Below are positions 60,127-64,000 of a stretch of DNA of 64,000 bases, piece by piece. The DNA is from Alicycliphilus sp. UBA6560 (GTDB lineage Bacteria; Pseudomonadota; Gammaproteobacteria; Burkholderiales; Burkholderiaceae_C). Both the position numbers and the translations under genes were made by a program. The stretch lies in the NCBI GenBank assembly GCA_002434305.1, contig DJJU01000013.1:372001-436000 (forward strand), given 5' to 3'. The notes beneath the pieces were generated by a model, which did no database searches, was not told where the DNA came from, and saw only the letters and a program-made list of their open reading frames with translations. The first letter of the stretch is position 1, and every line of letters begins with the position of its first letter.

Positions 60127-60624
60127 TCAGGTGGCGGCGATGCGCCGGCGCCGGTTGCCCAGACGCTTGGCCAGCACCGCGCCCGCGGCCATGGCCAGTT
60201 GCAGGGCCACGGCGGGCTGGCGGTTGCCCAGTTCGGCATGGCGCAGGGCCGGCAGACTCCACAGCTTGGAAGGCGCGCCGGCCTGCACGGTGGCGCTGCG
60301 CGGGCGGTGCGAGAAGAACGAACCCTCACCCACCAGGGAGCCGGGCGCCACGATGGCCAGGCGCAGGCGCTGCTTGTCGTCCTCGAAATGCACGCTGAGC
60401 GAGCCGCTTTCCACCAGGTACAGGGTGCGATCGTTGGTGCCCTGGGAAAACAGCACCTGCCCGGCAGTCAGGTGCACCGGCAGCAGGTAGGCGGCCAGCA
60501 TGTCCCACTGCTCGCTGGTCAGCAGGTTGTTCATGCTGTCCTCGGCGGTGGCGTGGGTGATGGCGTCGATCAGGCCGCGCAGATCGGCCTTGGACGTGGT
60601 GGTAGCGGTGGGCAGGGCATTCAT
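60127..60624 (-). CDS. Single cyclic nucleotide-binding domain protein (Crp-like, no HTH)
   Basis: 165 aa from the ATG at 60624. A cNMP-binding beta-roll fills about 40-135: LLPVHLTAGQVLFSQGTND, SLSVHFEDDKQRLRLAIVAP and the phosphate-binding cassette GSLVGEGSFFSHRPRSATVQ, where Glu and Arg contact the cyclic phosphate. After the C-helix the protein ends in a basic stretch (LAKRLGNRRRRIAAT), with no helix-turn-helix, so it should not bind DNA as Crp does; it may be a regulatory partner. It lies 76 bp downstream of mnmE. Confidence 0.82.
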   Translation of the reverse strand: MNALPTATTTSKADLRGLIDAITHATAEDSMNNLLTSEQWDMLAAYLLPVHLTAGQVLFSQGTNDRTLYLVESGSLSVHFEDDKQRLRLAIVAPGSLVGEGSFFSHRPRSATVQAGAPSKLWSLPALRHAELGNRQPAVALQLAMAAGAVLAKRLGNRRRRIAAT

Positions 60625-60700
60625 CGCGCGCGAACGGTAGCGCGGCGGGCCGCGGCACACAAGTTGGAGTTACACATATTTACGGCCAGGCGGAACTGGG

Positions 60701-62104
60701 TTATTTGCCGATGCAAAAGCGCGAAAAGATCACGCCCAGCAGGTCGTCGGAGCCGAACTCGCCGGTGATGGCATTCAGCGCGTTCTGCGCCAGGCGCAGC
60801 TCCTCGGCCAGCAGGTCCAGCGCGGGCTGCTGGCTGCCGTGCAGCTGGGCTGCGGCCTCCATCAGGTGCGCGTCGACGGCGTGCAGGGCCTGCAGGTGGC
60901 GGGCGCGGGCCAGGTACACACCCTCGGGTGCGGCCTGCCAGCCTGCGACCTCCAGCAGCTTGCGGCGCAGCCCGTCCAGGCCGTCGCCGGTGCGGGCGGA
61001 CAGGCGCACGCTGGCATGGCCGGGCGCGGCGGCGGGCGGGGGTTCGGGCGCGGCGTCGCTCTTGTTCCACACGTCGATGACGGGCACGCCCGCGGGCAGG
61101 GTTGCCTGCAGGGTGGCGGCGATGGCCTGGTCGGCGCTGGCGTAGCCGCTCTCGTGCTGGCGCGTGAGGTCGTGCAGGAACAGCACGGCGTCGGCGCCGG
61201 CGATCTCGTCCCAGGCGCGCTCGATGCCGATGCGCTCGACCTCGTCGCCGGCCTCGCGCAGGCCGGCGGTGTCGATGACGTGCAGCGGCACGCCCTCGAT
61301 CTGTATGGTCTGCTGCACCTTGTCGCGCGTGGTGCCGGCGATCGGCGTGACGATGGCAAGCTCTGCGCCGGCCAGGGCGTTGAGCAGCGAGCTTTTGCCG
61401 GCGTTGGGCTGGCCGGCAATCACCACCTTGATGCCCTCGCGCAGCAGCGCGCCCTGGGTGGCGCGCTGCAGCACGCCGGCCAGCAGCTGCTGCAGCCGGG
61501 CCAGCTGGCCGGCGGCGTCGGCCTTGCGCAGGAAGTCGATCTCTTCCTCGGGGAAGTCCAGCGTGGCCTCCACCAGCATGCGCAGGTGCACTAGGGCGTC
61601 CAGCAGCGCGTGAATCTCGGCGGAGAAGGCGCCGGCCAGCGAGCGGCTGGCGCCGCGGGCGGCGGCCTCGGTGCTGGCGTCGATCAGGTCGGCCACGGCC
61701 TCGGCCTGGGCCAGATCCAGCTTGTCGTTGAGGAAGGCGCGCTGGGTGAATTCGCCCGGCTCGGCCAGTCGCAGGCCGGCCAGCGTGCCGGCGGCCGCCA
61801 CCTGCAGGCAGCGCGAGAGCAGCAGCTGCAGCACCACCGGGCCGCCGTGGGCCTGCAGCTCCAGCACGTCCTCGCCGGTGTAGCTGTGCGGGGCCGGGAA
61901 GTACAGCGCCAGCCCGTGGTCGATGGGCTGGCCGCCCTCGTCGGCGAACGGCAGGTAGTGCGCGTGGCGCGGCTTCAGGGAGCGGCCCAGCAGCGCCTGC
62001 GCGAACGGCGCGAGACCGCGCCCCGAGACGCGCACGATGCCCACCGCCCCGCGTCCGGGGGCGGTGGCGATGGCGGCGATGGGGTCGTGGCGGCGGGCGA
62101 GCAT
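60701..62104 (-). CDS. mnmE: tRNA uridine-5-carboxymethylaminomethyl(34) synthesis GTPase MnmE
   Basis: 467 aa. The N-terminal folate-binding domain (DPIAAIATAPGRGAVGIVRV, PHSYTGEDVLELQAHGGPVV), a helical domain split by the G domain, with P-loop GQPNAGKSSLLNAL (about 231-242), switch II DTAGLREAGDEVE, base motif NKSD, and the C-terminal FCIGK that carries the essential Cys. With MnmG it modifies U34 of some tRNAs. The ATG at 62104 (MLARRHDPIAAI) is typical of homologues. Confidence 0.95.
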   Translation of the reverse strand: MLARRHDPIAAIATAPGRGAVGIVRVSGRGLAPFAQALLGRSLKPRHAHYLPFADEGGQPIDHGLALYFPAPHSYTGEDVLELQAHGGPVVLQLLLSRCLQVAAAGTLAGLRLAEPGEFTQRAFLNDKLDLAQAEAVADLIDASTEAAARGASRSLAGAFSAEIHALLDALVHLRMLVEATLDFPEEEIDFLRKADAAGQLARLQQLLAGVLQRATQGALLREGIKVVIAGQPNAGKSSLLNALAGAELAIVTPIAGTTRDKVQQTIQIEGVPLHVIDTAGLREAGDEVERIGIERAWDEIAGADAVLFLHDLTRQHESGYASADQAIAATLQATLPAGVPVIDVWNKSDAAPEPPPAAAPGHASVRLSARTGDGLDGLRRKLLEVAGWQAAPEGVYLARARHLQALHAVDAHLMEAAAQLHGSQQPALDLLAEELRLAQNALNAITGEFGSDDLLGVIFSRFCIGK

Positions 62105-62178
62105 GGACGGGGGCACAAGGCGTGAAGCGGGCGAACCCACCATTATTAATGGCCCGCGCCGCCCGGCCCCGCACGCGC

Positions 62179-63066
62179 TCACATGGCGGGCTTGTCGCTC
62201 AAGGCGGTGAGGTTGTCGCGCAGTTCCTTGCTCATGGGCAGGCCGATGACCTGGTTCTTGGGCGGGATGGGCGACATGAACCACTTGTCGTAGAGCTTCT
62301 CGAACGCGCCCGACTTCATCATCCCGCCGATCACGCCATTGACCAGAGCCTGGAACTGCGGGTCGTCCTTGCGCACCATGCAGGCATAGGGCTCGACCTG
62401 CAGCGAATCGCCCACCACTTCCCACTCGGCCGGGTTTCGGGCGTTGTTCTTCAGGCCGAACAGCAGGATGTCGTCCATGGCGAAGGCCTCGGCCCGGCCG
62501 GTGTCGACCAGCAGCATGGCGTCGTCGTGGTCCTTGCCCAGGACGATGTCGAAGTCCAGGTTGTTGTCCTTGCTGTACTTGCGGATGACTTGGGCGTTGG
62601 TGGTGCCGGTGGTGCTGGCCACCTTCTTCTTGGCGAGGTCGCCGTAGTTCTTGATGCCCGAGGACTTCTTCACCAGCAGCCGGGTGCCGGTGTAAAAGTA
62701 GTTGATAGCGAACTGCACGTCCTTGCCGCGCGTGGCGTTGTTTGTGGTGGAGCCGCACTCGATGTCGACAGTGCCGTTTTGCAGCAGCGGGATGCGGTTC
62801 TGCGATGTCACGGCCTGCATCTCCACCTTCAGCCCGGGGTTGTTCACCTGCTTCTTCACGGCGTCCACGATGGCGTTGGTGACCTCCACCGAAAAGCCCA
62901 CCGGCCCGCCAGAGCCGGCCAGATAGCTGAACGGCACCGAGGACTCGCGGTAGGCCACGGTGATCTTGCCCGAGTCGGCGACCTTCTTGAGGGTGTCCGC
63001 GTGGGCGGTGGCCAGAGTGCAGGCGGCGATGGCGGCGGCCAGCGCCAAAGAGGTGGTGGGTTGCAT
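62179..63066 (-). CDS. Glutamate/aspartate-type ABC transporter substrate-binding protein (GltI-like)
   Basis: 295 aa. A signal peptide (about 1-23, ending AHA) leads to an SBP_bac_3 protein of the GltI group: VAYRESSVPFSYLAGSGGPV, QAVTSQNRIPLLQNGTVDIE, CGSTTNNATRGKDVQFAINY, DDILLFGLKNNARNPAEW. It should bind acidic amino acids in the periplasm. The ATG at 63066 has AAGGAGAC 6 nt upstream. The membrane and ATPase genes of the transporter do not follow (mnmE does, 74 bp on), so it is an orphan receptor or works with a transporter encoded elsewhere. A 25-bp inverted repeat lies upstream. Confidence 0.92.
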   Translation of the reverse strand: MQPTTSLALAAAIAACTLATAHADTLKKVADSGKITVAYRESSVPFSYLAGSGGPVGFSVEVTNAIVDAVKKQVNNPGLKVEMQAVTSQNRIPLLQNGTVDIECGSTTNNATRGKDVQFAINYFYTGTRLLVKKSSGIKNYGDLAKKKVASTTGTTNAQVIRKYSKDNNLDFDIVLGKDHDDAMLLVDTGRAEAFAMDDILLFGLKNNARNPAEWEVVGDSLQVEPYACMVRKDDPQFQALVNGVIGGMMKSGAFEKLYDKWFMSPIPPKNQVIGLPMSKELRDNLTALSDKPAM

Positions 63067-63138
63067 GCTGCCGTCTCCTTCTTTCATGGTTGTGGTGCGG
63101 TGCAGCGGCACTGTAGAGAGGCTGCAGCCCGCTTGAAC

Positions 63139-63163
63139 AATGCCATTCACGGCGGATGGCATT
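63139..63163. promoter_or_regulatory. Inverted repeat upstream of the GltI-like gene
   Basis: AATGCCAT (63139-63146) and ATGGCATT (63156-63163) form a perfect 8-bp inverted repeat with a 9-nt spacer, in the gap between the GltI-like gene and the DadA-like remnant. It is shaped like a LysR-type or other dimer site. The rest of 63067-63325 shows no gene. Confidence 0.55.
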
Positions 63164-63325
63164 ACCAAAAATTATGTGGCCTGCAGCAGGGCGCTGCCAT
63201 GCAGACAAACACCCACAAGCCATAACCTGCCGGCATGCTCACGCGCGCGCTTGGCAATGTTCAGGCACCAGTGCGCGGGCCTACAGTGCCGCCTTCGCCA
63301 ACCGGCTTCAACCGTTCCAACAACC

Positions 63326-63481
63326 ATGCATGCGTGTGTCATGGGCGCAGGCATCGTGGGCCTGGCCACCGCCTACGAGCTCCAGGGCCAGGGCCTGCGC
63401 GTCACCGTGGTCGACCAGGCGCAGCCTGCAGCGGCGCCAGCAGCGGCAACGGCGCGCAGCAGGGGTGCGCCACGCCGGTGA
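63326..63481 (+). pseudogene. DadA-like FAD-dependent oxidoreductase, N-terminal remnant (frameshifted, truncated)
   Basis: The first 36 codons encode CVMGAGIVGLATAYELQGQG and LRVTVVDQAQPAA, the FAD-binding Rossmann start of D-amino acid dehydrogenases and related enzymes. The natural continuation (SGASSGNGAQ) is present but in another frame, so one base has been lost or gained near 63435. Homology stops after about 45 codons, where the sequence becomes the 3' part of the opposite-strand LysR gene. The intact enzyme is about 415-430 aa, so this is a dead remnant produced by a deletion. Confidence 0.75.
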
Positions 63482-63923
63482 AGACGAAACCCAGGTCCGC
63501 CTCCTGGCGCACCAGCGCGGCGACGATCTGCGGCGAGTGCAGCGCATCGATGGTCACCGCCACGCCCGGGTACTGGATGCGGAACGCCCGCAGCGCGCGC
63601 GGCAGCACCTCGAAACTCAAGGCGAACACCGTCAGGATGCGCAGCTCGTCCTTGCGCTCCTCCTGGCGCAGGCGGGCCGCCAGGCGCTGCACGTCGCCCA
63701 GCTGGGCAAACAGCTGCTCGAAGTGGGGATGGAGGATCTGCGCCTCGCGCGTGGGCACCAGGCGCCCGCGCGTGCGCTGAAACAGCGCGAAACCCAGCTG
63801 CAGCTCGGCATGGGCCAGGATGCGGCTGACGGCCTGCTGGGTGACGTTGATCAGCCGCGCCGCGGCGCTGACGCTGCCGGTGAGCATGACGGCGTTGAAG
63901 ACTTCGATGTGGCGCAATCGCAT
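63402..63923 (-). pseudogene. LysR family regulator, truncated in the substrate-binding domain
   Basis: 173 aa open frame. An intact helix-turn-helix domain (RHIEVFNAVMLTGSVSAAAR, NVTQQAVSRILAHAELQLGF, RTRGRLVPTREAQ) and half of the effector domain (LRILTVFALSFEVLPRALRA, ALVRQEADLGFVFTGV) are followed by residues that come from the reverse strand of the DadA-like remnant. Usual length is about 300 aa, so roughly 130 residues are missing. DNA binding might survive, but ligand response is unlikely. Loss of the tail and of the neighbouring gene's body is best explained by one deletion between two convergent genes. Confidence 0.75.
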
Positions 63924-64000
63924 GCGCTCACCATGCCTGCAGCGCCGGCCGCGCGCCAGGGGCTCAGGATCGCATCAGGAGTCTGCGTAGGCGCGGCGCG
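63924..64000. other. Right end of window, no gene seen
   Basis: The 77 bp upstream of the truncated LysR gene show no supportable start or motif. Confidence 0.4.

Noticed and set aside
62105..63223. Long minus-strand extension of mnmE through the GltI-like gene
   Set aside because: It is only an open frame running antiphase to a clear GltI-like gene on the same strand; homology to MnmE starts at MLARRHDP (62104).

Overview
The window is gene-dense, GC-rich DNA of a betaproteobacterium. Gene content and order (lptD-surA-rsmA, metXW, kdsD-kdsC-lptC, tctCBA with tctDE, many LysR/Bug-receptor loci) and a dispersed palindromic repeat around AGCGCTTGCNNNNCAAGCGCTGG point to the family Comamonadaceae (Acidovorax/Alicycliphilus/Melaminivora-like). 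It looks like ordinary chromosome with a few accessory stretches. I see no rRNA, tRNA, CRISPR array, transposase or prophage.

Layout. 1-5725 (minus): a type III restriction-modification operon, mod, an AlbA/Schlafen-type ATPase gene, then res, which runs off the left edge. 5846-9061 (minus): VF530, DUF350, DUF4178 and SPFH-domain genes, an envelope-stress-type cluster. 9191-9500: a Fur-box-like site over the promoter of a DUF2061 membrane protein. 9776-16765 (minus): a catabolic block of two exported lipoprotein hydrolases (one tannase-like), a Bug-type receptor and an AtuA-type pair, with a divergent LysR gene. 17809-20626: an orphan flagellar-rod-like gene, a LysR regulator and an omega-aminotransferase. 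20892-24303: malic enzyme, then a secreted barnase-like RNase with a barstar. 24672-29347 (minus): lptD-surA-rsmA. 29398-37494 (plus): amgK, rsmE, a three-gene MksF/MksE/MksB-like SMC operon, and a diguanylate cyclase. 37539-45053 (minus): a lipase-like hydrolase, an AbrB-type permease, a TctCBA transporter and its TctDE two-component system. 45125-49862 (minus): M20 peptidase, diguanylate cyclase and chemoreceptor. 50085-52712 (minus): metX-metW behind a SAM-II-like riboswitch plus terminator, and a GDT1-type Mn exporter behind a yybP-ykoY riboswitch. 52959-58562: RRM protein, SDR, lptC-kdsC-kdsD and a Kef-type antiporter. 58614-63066: apt, a proline-rich unknown, a lone cyclic-nucleotide-binding protein, mnmE and a GltI-like binding protein. 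63326-63923: a truncated, frameshifted DadA-like gene that runs into a truncated LysR gene.

The most unusual material: the AlbA-type gene inside the type III RM operon, with a 21-bp tandem repeat in its coding sequence; the MksBEF-like operon without a JetD nuclease; two riboswitches on neighbouring genes; the secreted RNase/barstar pair; and repeat families that have entered coding sequence in frame (mod, the MksE-like gene, the SDR, the AtuA-related gene). All calls come from reading the sequence; no searches were run.
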